DNA of 64,000 nucleotides from Kalmusia sp. IMI 367209 (taxonomy: Eukaryota > Ascomycota > Dothideomycetes > Pleosporales > Didymosphaeriaceae), in assembly GCA_027946365.1 (NCBI GenBank), contig JAPEUQ010000019.1:310001-374000 (forward strand), in the 5' to 3' direction. Position numbers and translations under genes: made by a program. Shown here one piece after another: positions 44,866-55,790 of the stretch (positions are counted from its first letter, which is position 1; the number at the start of each line of letters is the position of its first letter). The notes below the pieces were generated by a model. It was not told the DNA's origin. It worked only from the letters and a program-made list of their open reading frames with translations, and searched no databases.

Positions 44866-47756
44866 CTAGTAGTTGAGTTCGCCGGTGCCGCCAGACCCAA
44901 CAGCATCAAGATCATCATAGCTCTTGATGGACCGTCCTTGAGTCGACTGCATTGGGCCCGGCCCACCCTCGCCGAAGCGTGGACCTCCGCGGCCATTGCG
45001 AGGTGGCGGCGTCAGGCGACCATTGTTGCGGTTTCGCCCGTCTCGATTCTGCCTGTCGTAGGGGCCAGATCGATTGTTGAAACGATGTCCACCTCGTCGC
45101 ATCGGACCTGCTTGATGCCGGTCGTCTGAAAAGTTTGGATCCCAACCACCCATGGCGGGATTGAAGAGGCCTTGGAGATTTGCACCATTGAGCCCAGGAT
45201 TCGCCAAGTTGATGTTTAAATTGGCCAAGTTGAATCCACGGGGAGTACCGGTGGCGGCGACGTGATTACCCATGGGAAAGTGGCCGTTACTGTTTGCATC
45301 GCTCCGAGAAGGCGCAATGTGCGCAGGGTCCATGACATAGGTATTAACTAGCTGCAGCTGTAAGGAGAGCATTAGTTAATCTGTGAGATTATGTAATCGA
45401 ATAGAGGAATCACTTACATCACTATGCAACTTCTCGAGCCAGTCCGCGTGCCTCTTTTCAACATGCTTGCGCCAAAAGTTCTGCCCCTTGAACAACTTTG
45501 TGCACTCTGGAACTTTGCAACGCCACTTGGCCTCGTCCTCCTGTTTGACAAACTTGGACATCTCGTCCTCAACCGCTTCCTCCAGAGGCTTTCCACCTAA
45601 TTTACGGATATCAATGTTCTCGGGCTCAAGGAGCTGCAGTAACTTCTCTTCGTATGTCTTGACCCAGTTAAAGGCACGTTGAAGTTGTTGCTGCGTCTTG
45701 CCGCTCAGCTTAGGAGTGTGCTTGACTTCGACAGGACTTCCTTCACCTTCACCCTCACCTGATGGATCCTGCTTCTTGTACGGGAAAGGCTGGCCGTTGG
45801 CAGTAGCCTTTGCTGTAGCCTTGGCAGCAGTCGTCAAGCTTGCACGAGGCCGACGAAGATGTCCGCCTGCACATTTTCGAATCAGCTCGTGGACGGAATC
45901 ACTCTCAAAGACACAGAAGAAGCAAAAGTTGTAAACGCGACGGAGGTACTCAATGAGTAGATCGAGCTTCTTCTTCTTGGCCAAGAGCTCTTCGTCGTCA
46001 ATTTCGTCGTCAACGGCGCCCTCTTCCTCGTCCTCCATAGCCTCATCTTCGCCCTCCTCGAGGTCTTCTGGATCTCGCTCCTTCTTGGTCACCGCTGGAG
46101 CATTGGCCGGGGGCTGCAGCCAACCTTTAGAACGAAGGTCCTCAACGCGCTGTTCGATCTTGGTAACACCATTGACTTCTCCAAATTCGTCTTCGTGACC
46201 CTCTTTCATCTCACGGTCAAGCTTGTTCACCAATCGCTCAGCTAATTCTAGATCACGCTCTATCCTCTCTGGGGCGGAAAATAAGTCCCAAAGGGCCTTC
46301 TTGCGAGGTGCAGCAGGTGGTTCGTGAACTCCGACATGGCAAGTAAAATTTCCTCGCTGATCGTCGATGACTGTCTTGCCATTGAGGGCATCAAGTGCCT
46401 TTTGTGCGGTTCCTAAAGGAGTTTGGGCAACCTCTGACTTCTCGTCAACGGCACCATCCTCGCCCTCTTCTTCCACACGGCCGTCGCCACGATCATCGAT
46501 GACCATAGGCTGCTCGTCGCTTGGGTGGAGGATGACCCATCCGATCCGATGACATTTCTTGAGCGGGTTTGGGTCACTCATACTCAACCATTTGAAGCCC
46601 CCAGCCCCTTCTCCGAGATGCTCTTTGCAAAAGTCCTCTACCTTCTCCCTATTGACTGTAGGCGCGATGGTTTTGATGAGTAAGGTAGGCTGAAGGGCAG
46701 CTTCGTCACGTAGCTCTCCTCCTTTACAGGGCAAGAGATCGCCTACTCCCAGCACCTCATTAGCCGCTGTAGTTTCGCCTTCCTCTTTCTCAACGAGCCC
46801 GCCAGCACCGTTAGATTCATTCTTGTAAATACCTTCAAGCGTGAACTCATCAAAGTGACCGTCATCGACTTGGCGCGCCCATTCAAGATAGATAGCGTGT
46901 CGATAGCCTCGCAGTTTCTCACGAAAGACTTCTCGGTATTCAGAGTCGTAGCGTTCTTTGAACCATTCTTCTCCCTTATGCTTGTCCACAAACGTCTTCG
47001 CCATCTGCACCTGTAGTTTTTCCTTGTACTCATCGTACGCAGCTTGTATCTGCTCGCGCTCTTTGCCCCGCTCTTCACGAGCTTCACGCTCGCCTTTTAG
47101 TCCTGGCTTCCTTCCGCCGTTTTTCGCACGTTCCTTTTCTTCTTTTATGACTTGCTCCACGCGCCACCATTCCGCGAAGAAATTGAACCCAACCTGGTAT
47201 TCGAGAGCCATGGGGTTTGGGACAGGATTGGTTGTTATCGTTGGCGTGAAGCTGTCCTGGCCGGGAACGTAGCGATCAATGCCAGCTTGAACGGGAGGTG
47301 GAGAGGAGCGGCGTCGGCCACCATCGCGGGGGCGGTACTCATAGTCTCGAGCACGGTCGGGTTGGTATCGATCGATATTTTGGGGTGATCGCGAACGCCC
47401 CCGGCTCTGCCGATTGCGTCGGTCGCCGGAACCTTCTTTCCTGTCAGCGAATCCGTGACTACTAGTAAGATTGCGCAACGATGAAATCCACTTTGACAAG
47501 AGATATGATCGAAGGCAAGGTTGCGATAAGGGGACTGAGTCAAAACTGATAGGATCCAGCTAGTCCACCATGCTCGCAACGAGACTTTTTTGAAAAATAA
47601 AAAGGCATCGCAACAGTAATGATCAGACTGGTTAGAGAAAGAAGAGCGTACCAGGAGACCGCCGTCGGTACGAATCTGTGTCTTGGGAACTGCAACCTCC
47701 TGTCAGCGCTCACAGGTGCAACGATAGCCATAACAAACATACGTATAAGAGTCCAT
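44866..47756 (-). CDS. pir2: ARS2/SERRATE/Pir2 homologue
   Basis: Nuclear zinc-finger protein bridging the cap-binding complex to RNA decay and silencing machinery. Four exons: 47756-47743 (14 nt), 47689-47652 (38 nt), 47432-45418 and 45357-44866 (2,559 nt, 852 residues). The two small 5' exons give MDSYTSQDTDSYRRRSPG and join an RS-rich leader. The SERRATE/Ars2 N-terminal domain (about 100-215) has YQVGFNFFAEWWRVEQVIKE, FFVDKHKGEEWFKERYDSEY-like and LRGYRHAIYLEW. An acidic region and RRM-like core follow (LLIKTIAPTVNREKVEDFCK). The C2H2 finger CKVPECTKLFKGQNFWRKHV plus EKRH sits near 660-690, and the split HSD|LQLVNTYVMD continues to a Gly/Arg-rich tail. Exon 2-3 splice choice (acceptor at 47433) is less certain than the rest. 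Confidence 0.92.
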
Positions 47757-48541
47757 CTTTGCAGATCGAGCGAGCCTCGTCAGCCTTGTGTATCAACACG
47801 AGTAGAGAAGGCTTGGGTCGTCGCAAGACACGGGGGTCACGAAAGGCGGAAGAGGCGTGATGAATCGGTCATAGGCACCGAAAGCGGACGTGCTTGCTGT
47901 TAGCTAGGCGACAGCTCGCCCGGCGAGTAAAGATGGCAGACACCGATGTGCAATCGCGGTCTAAGACTGTTTGCCATGACGGCCTCGCGTTAGAGTAGAA
48001 CCACAGGTAGTAAACAAGAGACGTGAGACGCGGTGACGAGGAGGGTAGGACAATGCAGAACTGAACAAAAAGCTACAGCGCCCGATGCAATGAATGCAAG
48101 CGCGCAGCGCCGTTCGAAGAGAGGTGAGTAGAGGAGAGGTGTAGCTGAGCGGACACGCAGGCGCCGCCGACAAAGGTCAGGGAGAGCTATTAAAATAGCT
48201 GTACAAGAGTGGGCGTGAACTGACAGGGGATTGCGAACAAGAAGAGCTGCACTCACGATGTGCTGGAGATCCCGGTGCGAAAGAATACCGAGTGTTAGAG
48301 GATCTGAGCCGGGCGCGCGAGGTGAGGAGAGGGCACGACGGAGTTTTGTCTAGCCTAATCAAGTATAGCGTTATTCCCCATCGGGTGGAGGTGCGGTCCG
48401 CGCGAAACAGGCAGGCACGTGAGATGCCGAGGCCCCATTGGCCGATCCGCCGTTACGTAGACGTTGAACAGGCCATCGCCGCATCATTGCTATCAACTAT
48501 AAGAACACCTAACCCTCAGGCTGAATCTTAGGCATCTTTAC
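47757..48541. other. Divergent intergenic region ARS2/TspO
   Basis: Mostly GC-balanced, no gene found. A TATAAG about 43 bases before the TspO ATG (48,498-48,503) may be its TATA element. Confidence 0.4.
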
Positions 48542-49434
48542 ATGACGAGTTTCACCATGACCACCTACATCCCATCTTTGACCCTCCCGAACTTTGTGTT
48601 CGACAGCCCTGCTGTGTCGATTCTCTTACCTGTCATTGCAGGTGCTGCGATTGGCTACTCCACCAGACGTAAGTTCTCCTCCAGAATGGTTCAGCCTTCC
48701 AAAAAAGGTCAACGCATCCACTATACAACCAGTGCGGCAAAAAACGTGCTTAAAAATGGACAAGTGTCCGAATGGGATCTCTGCCAACGTGCTCACGCAC
48801 AATTGCCACCTGCTCCTCCAAGAATAAAATACCAATATATCAGCATGATGAACTATTGCGAAGCTAAAGCGCGAATATTTGCATAGGATGAAGAAATAGG
48901 GGTCTCAGATGCTAATGATACTCACAGCAAGCGAAACTCAAAAGACCTACCTAGCCCTCAAACAGCCCCCGCTCAATCCCCCAGCATGGGTCTTCGGTCC
49001 CGTTTGGACTGCGCTCTACGCAACCATGGGTTATGTTGCCCACCGTGCGTGGACAACTGGAACCTCTTCCATCAACCCCTCGACTGTTAGTCTTGCTAAG
49101 CAAGGAGCAACACTCTATACCTTGCAGCTTGGGCTTAATCTCGTCTGGATGCCTCTTTTCTTCGGCCTCAACCGTCCCAAAGCCGCAACAATTGATATCC
49201 TCGCTTTAGGGGGTACGGTCAGCTATATGGCCTATGTGTGGGGTCAGGTTGATGAAACAGCCGGTTGGTTGCTTGCGCCGTATTTGGGATGGCTAGGCTT
49301 TGCAACGTACCTTTGCGTAAGTTAAAGATCATAGATGTGAGATATGCCGTGTATTGTGCTGATAATATTGGCGATAGGCCGGCGCTGGATACCTTAACGA
49401 TTGGGATTTTACTTCAGCGAAGAAGCAGCAGTAG
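48542..49434 (+). CDS. tspo: TspO/MBR (peripheral benzodiazepine receptor) family protein
   Basis: Five-helix membrane protein of the TSPO family, binding porphyrins or sterols in mitochondria or endomembranes. Exons 48542-48668, 48928-49316 and 49378-49434 (573 nt, 190 residues). TM1 SPAVSILLPVIAGAAIGYST, then the signature PPLNPPAWVFGPVWTALYAT with MGYVAHRAW. TM3-5 are LYTLQLGLNLVWMPLFFGL, ATIDILALGGTVSYMAYVWG and LLAPYLGWLGFATYLCAGAG, followed by the terminal YLNDWDF. Intron 1 is 259 nt; the split Pro codon (C|CA) before SETQKTY is in frame. ATG 48557 is an alternative start. Fungal members are patchily distributed; role likely stress or porphyrin handling by analogy. Confidence 0.93.
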
Positions 49435-50005
49435 GAGATCCAGCAAGTGAAAGCATAGGGAACGTTTGATTTTACGTTATCTGTGTATGATATTGTGATA
49501 CTTAGATGTGTTGTGGAGCGTGCCGATGTGTATGCAATACATTAGCGTAGGGTACCTCAACAATTTTGACTGCATAAGCAAGGCTAGGATACATCTCCTG
49601 ACAGGTCACCCTATTTTAAGTCCATTGTACGAGTCCATTGTTATGCGCTCGCGCTCTGAACCCACGCGTTCATGCACGCACACAAGTGCAACCTTTACCA
49701 CCGCGCCAGCGAATCATTGCCCAGCACCAAAAAGCCCATCATGTGGTGCCCCTCTTTCTCCGCAATATCCCTGTATGACGGCCATCCATTTAACAAGCTA
49801 ACACTGCATTCCACCATCATTTGTATCACCACGTGGTACGCAATTGTGTTGACCGGTTACTGCTTCCATCAGGCCTGCATTTTGGTGCTTCGATCACCCC
49901 ACGCTTTCCCCTCACACTACTCGCGGGGCTCCTTTTCCCCTAACTAAAATACCTTCAGTCCGCACCATAATTATTTGTCTTTGAGAAGCAAAGCAGTCGT
50001 TGATC
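49435..50005. other. Intergenic region
   Basis: 570 bp between tandem plus-strand genes; nothing recognisable beyond presumed terminator and promoter. Confidence 0.4.
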
Positions 50006-51511
50006 ATGGGTGAAACGTCCCACCCTGAGGCCTTGACTGTTCCTAGTGCCCCTCCTCAGCAGATATCCCCGCATCTAACACTACAGCCGCCGCTATCTCG
50101 TCGCGGCGTTGGCCCAGGCCTTATTCTAGTCGCGGATCATTATGCGCGGTTGGAGGCCAGCGAAAAGTCTTTGGATCCTCCACCACTACAAAAATGGGCC
50201 GAGGAGGGGTTCGCCGTTGTACAGATACAAGTGCCTGGAAAAGTCGAAGATGGAGGCGAGTTCCCGCTGGACCGAGCTATTGAGTTGTTGAAGGGCTGCG
50301 AACAATGCCTGTGGGGAGAAGGTGTTGGGCTGATATGTGAGTCGAATTTATTCTTTTGTCTACATACTTTACTCTACAGAGACTTAGACTCGAAGACGAA
50401 TCGTGGGCCGAGCTTTCCCAGGCTACGCAATTTACTCGAGAAGTGTCACCGGATTTCTACCTTAGGACTATATAGGACGGGGCTACAGCAGAGGAAATTA
50501 TATCAAAGAGCTGATCATGACGAAGCTAACCACTACATAGCATATCTCTCTCGAATCCCCTTCTATGTCGAAGAAGTAACCTACCTCTCTCCCAACATAA
50601 AAGCCCTCATCTCGTACGGTGGCCGAAAATTCTCCTCCATCTCCTCGCCCACCATCACCACATCTCCGCTCCCACCCCAGCTCATCCATATCCCTGGCCC
50701 AGAGACCCCCCGTCGAGAATCCATGTCCATCCTCCCGGACGCACACACGTCCACCGCACCTCTAACAAGCCATGTGAAAGCCTTCCGCTACGTCAACGCA
50801 AAGCGAGACTCAGGCTGGACTCTCCCCTCGGACCCAGACTACCACGCCACCTCCGCAAACCTTGCACACACGCGCAGCCTCGCTTTTCTCAAGCCGCTCT
50901 TGAACGGCCCACACTTCGACCTCGAAGCCATCTGGGACGAGCACTGCCTCTACGAATTCGGCGAGCGCGACGTCGCCCGCACAATGGCCACCATGGTCGC
51001 GCAGCCCTACGTCAACCACATTCCTACGCTCACCGGAGGCATCGGAAAAGCGCGCCTGACAGATTTCTACACCCACCACTTCATCCACGCGAATCCCGAC
51101 GACACGACCCTCGAGCTGGTCAGCCGCACCGTTGGCATAGACCGCGTAGTCGATGAGTTTGTCTTTAAGCTCACGCATGATCGCCAGGTTGACTGGTTGC
51201 TTCCCGGCATCCCGCCCACGGGGAAGTATCTCGAGATTCCGTTCACAAGTATTGTGGGTATACGTGGGGATCGTTTGTGCCATGAGCATATCCATTGGGA
51301 CCAGGGTACTGCGATGAGGCAGGCAGGCTTGCTTCCTGAGTGGGTGAGGTTTCCAGGCACGATTGACGGGAAGGAAGCAGGCGAGGGGAAAAGGTTCGAA
51401 GTAAAGGTACCGACTACTGGCGTAGAGACAGTGAGGAAACTGGTGGATGAGGGGGCGGTAGAGAGTAACGCGTTGATGGAGGCGAAGTGGAGGGAGGTAG
51501 ATGATGTGTAG
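50006..51511 (+). CDS. Dienelactone-hydrolase-like/SnoaL-like fusion protein
   Basis: Exons 50006-50336 and 50541-51511 (1,302 nt, 433 residues). The N-terminal half resembles the carboxymethylenebutenolidase (dienelactone hydrolase) alpha/beta fold (GLILVADHYARLEASEKSLD, WAEEGFAVVQIQVPG, FPLDRAIELLKGCEQC, IKALISYGGR), but I see no clear nucleophile elbow, so catalysis is doubtful. The C-terminal half is a SnoaL/NTF2-like domain: FYTHHFIHANPDDTTLELVS, EFVFKLTHDRQVDWLLPGIP and VGIRGDRLCHEHIHWDQ. This two-part layout occurs in fungal proteins annotated as carboxymethylenebutenolidase. The 204-nt intron has a strong GTGAGT donor and CTAAC branch, yet is open in frame. Function unknown, perhaps aromatic or polyketide-type compound turnover. 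Confidence 0.85.
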   Translation: MGETSHPEALTVPSAPPQQISPHLTLQPPLSRRGVGPGLILVADHYARLEASEKSLDPPPLQKWAEEGFAVVQIQVPGKVEDGGEFPLDRAIELLKGCEQCLWGEGVGLICESNLFFCLHTLLYRDLDSKTNRGPSFPRLRNLLEKCHRISTLGLYRTGLQQRKLYQRADHDEANHYIAYLSRIPFYVEEVTYLSPNIKALISYGGRKFSSISSPTITTSPLPPQLIHIPGPETPRRESMSILPDAHTSTAPLTSHVKAFRYVNAKRDSGWTLPSDPDYHATSANLAHTRSLAFLKPLLNGPHFDLEAIWDEHCLYEFGERDVARTMATMVAQPYVNHIPTLTGGIGKARLTDFYTHHFIHANPDDTTLELVSRTVGIDRVVDEFVFKLTHDRQVDWLLPGIPPTGKYLEIPFTSIVGIRGDRLCHEHIHWDQGTAMRQAGLLPEWVRFPGTIDGKEAGEGKRFEVKVPTTGVETVRKLVDEGAVESNALMEAKWREVDDV

Positions 51512-52472
51512 GGGTATAAATTAGGACTAGTGTGGCGCTGAGGGGAAGGTCATTAGGTCGAGCTGCGATGAATTTGCAACTGTAAATTTGGGTTGGGGTG
51601 AGACTCTAGCCCAGGTCTTATGTTTTGGCGCAGCGCCAGACAGATCCTGTGATGCGTTGTTGTCAAGTTTAATAGCTCGTCAAGATGAAAAAAGGAATTG
51701 TGGCGTATGTACATGATTGCAGCTACGGTCAAGGTGAGGTGTTGTTAACTCTATCATGGAGGCGGACATTTGTCTCATACGAGAACCCTCTGTATTATAG
51801 CCATGTTATTAGCGGTTTTATTCATGGTTCGTCAGGTATATGCAGATATATCCATATATATTTTTAGATACTTGTTGGCGTTCCTTTCTCCATGCGTCTA
51901 AAGTAGATATTGATTGAGACGAAATGTTGTCAGAATGCTTTCGCACAGCTCAGGCTTTCAAGTCTTCAGTCTAAGCTTTTACAAACAATTGAATATGGTA
52001 ACACGTAGCATAGAATGAGAATAGTAACAGACTGATAAGCGGTGCTTAATATGCTCAGATAATTCAGCTTTATGTTAGATCCTTACATCATGAACGTTGA
52101 CAGGAGGTATATTTTGAGTTTTTACTTGGCTTAGTCGTTAGTTTTAAACAGCTATCTTTCACCTCGCAGCCATACATATAGCTTTAGCCATTACACACTG
52201 CTCTAATTTGTAAGGTAACAGCTTCTACAGAGGCCAGCAGGGGCTTCTGAAACGAAACCTTATCCTACGAACAGGTGGTGATATTAGAAGGTAGCATCCA
52301 CAAGATACTCTCCACAGAATCAGCGACTTGTAAAATTACAAGATTTAATTCTTGAATAATCCAATTACAATGTATGTTATCTAGTAGGGTTTTGAGACGC
52401 AAAGAGGTATCGAGCATACGTTACAAAAACTAAAACAGTGTATGTCAAACACCCATCCCTTAACGAGCATTA
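51512..52472. other. AT-rich convergent intergenic region
   Basis: About 1 kb, strikingly AT-rich from 51,880 to 52,460 with no open frames, between two convergent 3' ends. Could be an old mutated repeat (RIP-like) or plain spacer; no element ends are visible. Confidence 0.4.
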
Positions 52473-54566
52473 TTAAAGCGGGTCACCGATCATATATCCA
52501 GGCAACCTCCCCTCCAAGTCGCTATCGCCCTCCGAAATCCTCCTCTCAGGTTTCACATACCCCGAAACAACCCTTGGATCCGTAGGTCCCAATACTTTGA
52601 TGCTCTTCTTCAGCCTGTCCTGCCTAGCTTCCTTGTTGTGTCTCTTTCTCGCTTCCCTCGCTTTCTCGATGAAATTAGGTTTATATCTATGGTGGCGATG
52701 CTCCCCACCATCACGGCTCTTTAAGCTATTCCATGCATCGGGTGACAGAGGCGGTGAGGATGAGGTGGGTGGCAGAGGCGCGGGCGGAAGTGTTGGTGAG
52801 GAGGTGGGCTGCGACATCTCTTGCGCGAGGGGGTGGCTGGAACTGGACTGTTGTGAGTAAGATGAGCCTCCTGACGTGCGGAATGTGTTGCGGATGGCCA
52901 TGCCTGGCGCGACTGGCGATTGGGATTGGCGACTGGCGAAAGAAGAGCGGTGATCTGAATTTGTGCGAGGCGAGTAATCGCTGCCTAGCTGAGAACTGCC
53001 GCGCGCATGCTCAGACGAGGGCGACTTGTCACTGATGGCATCTGATTTCGGTGCAGAAGAGGGAGTACGCCGTACTACAGCGAAGCCTCCTGGTAACCGC
53101 ATTAGAGGGGTCGTAGCTTGTGACGGTGAAGCAGTGAGAGGGGGCGCCTTGGGGGCGGGCGTCTTCTTCTTGTGCTTAAATCCAAACTTAATGGCTAGAC
53201 TGGGAGGGAAAAACATTGAGAAGGGAAGATCGTCTGTGGGAACTTCATCGACTTCAGAATCAGGTGTCTGATCCAACTTTCGATGCTCTCTATCCGAATA
53301 TTCATCCCAGCTAGATTCTGTGTGCGCTGTACGTCTAGGTGCAACGCTTAAGCGATGTGGTACCCACGAGGATATCCTTTTGTGTCTGTTCTTCTGCCCG
53401 GAACCTGAGGATTGCTCAGTTGCTCTGTCGCTCGACTGGCTGCGCGGTGTAGATTGACCAGAACAATTCTGCCGCGAAAACGGTAGAGAACGAGCGTGGT
53501 GATCTTTGGGTGGAACTTTCGGCCTTAGTTCTTCGAATTGGGCTTCATACACTTGATGAGCTCCGCCTGAGCTAAGTACCTCCTCTGCTTGGACATTCAT
53601 CTCTTGATACTGATCGGCCAGTAGATCATGGTAGTCTTGTGAGAAGCTCAATTCTCGTGTCTTATCGTCCATGTCTTCATCCTCCCAAGAGTCATTATCC
53701 AAAGGGCTTCCCTTGTTCAATGCGCGGTGCTTCTTCTCCCGCAAGTGATATCGGTCAGGGCGCGTTCGCTCCGGTAGACTTGTCTCCGAACCGAAATACT
53801 TATTTTCCGAGATTGAATCCTTCTGTTGGGGGAGATCGATGCCCAAAGACGCAAAGGCTTTCATTCTTGTGGATGTATTCGAAGCTATAGAAGTATGTAC
53901 TGAATTGGCGGGTGAATGCGCGCGAATACAGAGATCGGAATCGGCAACTCTCTTACTTCCCAAGCCAGCTGTACTTGGTAATTCGCGTGTAACTGCATTC
54001 ACGATCGATCTGTAGTTGGGGGATGGAGTTGCGGGCAAAGGTGACCTAGGAGGAGTGCTAGGTGGCCCTAAGTTTGATTTGTCAATCGTGCGTTCGTGGA
54101 TTGGCATAAGTCGACCTGCGGTCAGGGAACTAGGCCCCATCCACGCCGTTGTTTCCGGGTTTATGATATCGAAATAACTAGGCGATGGTTCTGGGATGAG
54201 CGGAGAATATGTTCGAGGCGCGGGAATTGTAGGCGTAGCTGGTGACGGAGTCCTTCCACCTGTACCGTCGTTGTACCACTCTGCTGGTGCTTTCCAAGAG
54301 ACTATACTCGCGGTTCTACCTGATATAGATGGTCGGCCTGCCGGAGATGATGGTGATGGATTATGCTCGTCTCTCCACGGTGACGAGGTGGGACGCGGTG
54401 GTGTGGTCTGGATGAACGATAGAAATGAGCGAACGGGCCGTTCCATTCCCTCAAGCGATGTAGAGGGAATTTTAGCTTGCTTCAAGGGAGACCGCATATG
54501 GCCGTCGTGGGTTCGTTGCATGCCTTTGGGTTCGTGCGCAGCAGTGTAGGACGGAATAATTACCAT
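52473..54566 (-). CDS. Uncharacterised Ser/Pro-rich fungal protein
   Basis: Single uninterrupted frame of 697 residues. Dominated by Ser, Pro, Arg and Thr, so largely disordered, with likely phosphorylation sites (SP, TP). Segments that look conserved: SFSQDYHDLLADQYQEMNVQ (about 310-330), the SMFFPPSLAIKFGFKHKKK hydrophobic-basic stretch near 475, and the basic C-terminus with FIEKAREARKRHNKEARQDR and LPGYMIGDPL. No catalytic domain recognised. The C-terminal pattern recurs in Pezizomycotina orphans but I cannot name a function. Start at 54566 is the most upstream ATG; downstream Met codons are possible. Confidence 0.75.
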   Translation of the reverse strand: MVIIPSYTAAHEPKGMQRTHDGHMRSPLKQAKIPSTSLEGMERPVRSFLSFIQTTPPRPTSSPWRDEHNPSPSSPAGRPSISGRTASIVSWKAPAEWYNDGTGGRTPSPATPTIPAPRTYSPLIPEPSPSYFDIINPETTAWMGPSSLTAGRLMPIHERTIDKSNLGPPSTPPRSPLPATPSPNYRSIVNAVTRELPSTAGLGSKRVADSDLCIRAHSPANSVHTSIASNTSTRMKAFASLGIDLPQQKDSISENKYFGSETSLPERTRPDRYHLREKKHRALNKGSPLDNDSWEDEDMDDKTRELSFSQDYHDLLADQYQEMNVQAEEVLSSGGAHQVYEAQFEELRPKVPPKDHHARSLPFSRQNCSGQSTPRSQSSDRATEQSSGSGQKNRHKRISSWVPHRLSVAPRRTAHTESSWDEYSDREHRKLDQTPDSEVDEVPTDDLPFSMFFPPSLAIKFGFKHKKKTPAPKAPPLTASPSQATTPLMRLPGGFAVVRRTPSSAPKSDAISDKSPSSEHARGSSQLGSDYSPRTNSDHRSSFASRQSQSPVAPGMAIRNTFRTSGGSSYSQQSSSSHPLAQEMSQPTSSPTLPPAPLPPTSSSPPLSPDAWNSLKSRDGGEHRHHRYKPNFIEKAREARKRHNKEARQDRLKKSIKVLGPTDPRVVSGYVKPERRISEGDSDLEGRLPGYMIGDPL

Positions 54567-55790
54567 ATCTCATCGCGAAGTCCTTCTGGAAGATACTTGA
54601 TAACAAAGAAAACGGAAGGCGCACGTGCGAGTCGCCATAAGCGGCACTGCTGGCAACATTCCTGTGCTAAACAAAGACATGGTGGTGGAGTCCCTTTGAG
54701 GAATGTAGAGACCTACGCATGCAGCGTCTGATGGCACGTAGCGTCTGCCGGAGAGTCACACCGCAATTAATCAAACACTTTTTGATTTATGAGCAGAAAG
54801 ACGAGCAAGACAGTGCAGTGAAATTTCGCGTTGAGGACAGTAGGGACGTATTAGTGATGCATTAACCGACGAATCACTGCAGTGTGCTGATAGGAAGGTA
54901 CTCGTCAGAAATTTCATGGCTCCCTTTATCAAAACACCACCGTATTAGTAGTGCAAGATGAAGAGGTACAGAAACCAGAGAGCTATGACAAGCTTTACGC
55001 TAGACAATTCAGACGTTGTTAGTCAGTCATCTCGTCCGCTTTCGTCGCGATGCCAAGGAGCGATGAACACGAGCAAAAATCGCGATCGGCGCATCTACAA
55101 CAACCGTCCTCCGATCACGATCACGCGGTTGTCACCATCTCCAACGGCATCTCGTACTTTTCGCATTTTATGACGGCTGTTATCTATAATGAGCCATACA
55201 CTTCAGCGAGCCGCTACTTAGCGTGACATTGGTGACTCGGTTTACGGCCGGAGAACTCGCATTTGTCCGTACGCGGCTCAATGTTGCACCGGCCAGCCCA
55301 AGCACTACGACTAATCCACAACGGCTGCCCCATTGCAAAAGTTGCACCGTTCTCCGTTTTGTTCTGACTAAAAGCCACATTTGTTAGGCAAGCATGGTGT
55401 AGGCAGCGACATGAAGCTCCCATGTTCTCCTTGTAGGGGTTTCTACTCGTCTCCGACATCCCGGTGGGTGGGTCCTAATGCTAGATGCGGACGAGATGCC
55501 ACGAGGACTTCTCGGCTATCAGATGGTGTGGCCGATGGGCCTTACGTTAGGCTTGTAGATTGTTGTTCCGAGTCCACGGTGTGGCTTGATCGTATAGTCA
55601 TCGTTCAGAATTTTGGCTTGGGCTAGATATTCTTCGCTACAAATATATCTGGGCAGCTTGTACGCCTTCATTGATTTGGAACAACAACAACCCAATTTAC
55701 ACACAACTCGACCTGCAACGCCCCATTGCCCACGTGCAAGTTCTTTGACTACCAATTGAGTAAACCATATTCAGTACAGCTCAACTGGGA
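54567..55790. other. Divergent intergenic region
   Basis: 1.2 kb between the Ser-rich orphan (-) and the MFS transporter (+). No supported gene. The last 150 bases before the transporter are A/C-rich and leader-like, including a short (CAA)n at 55,681-55,689. Confidence 0.4.
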
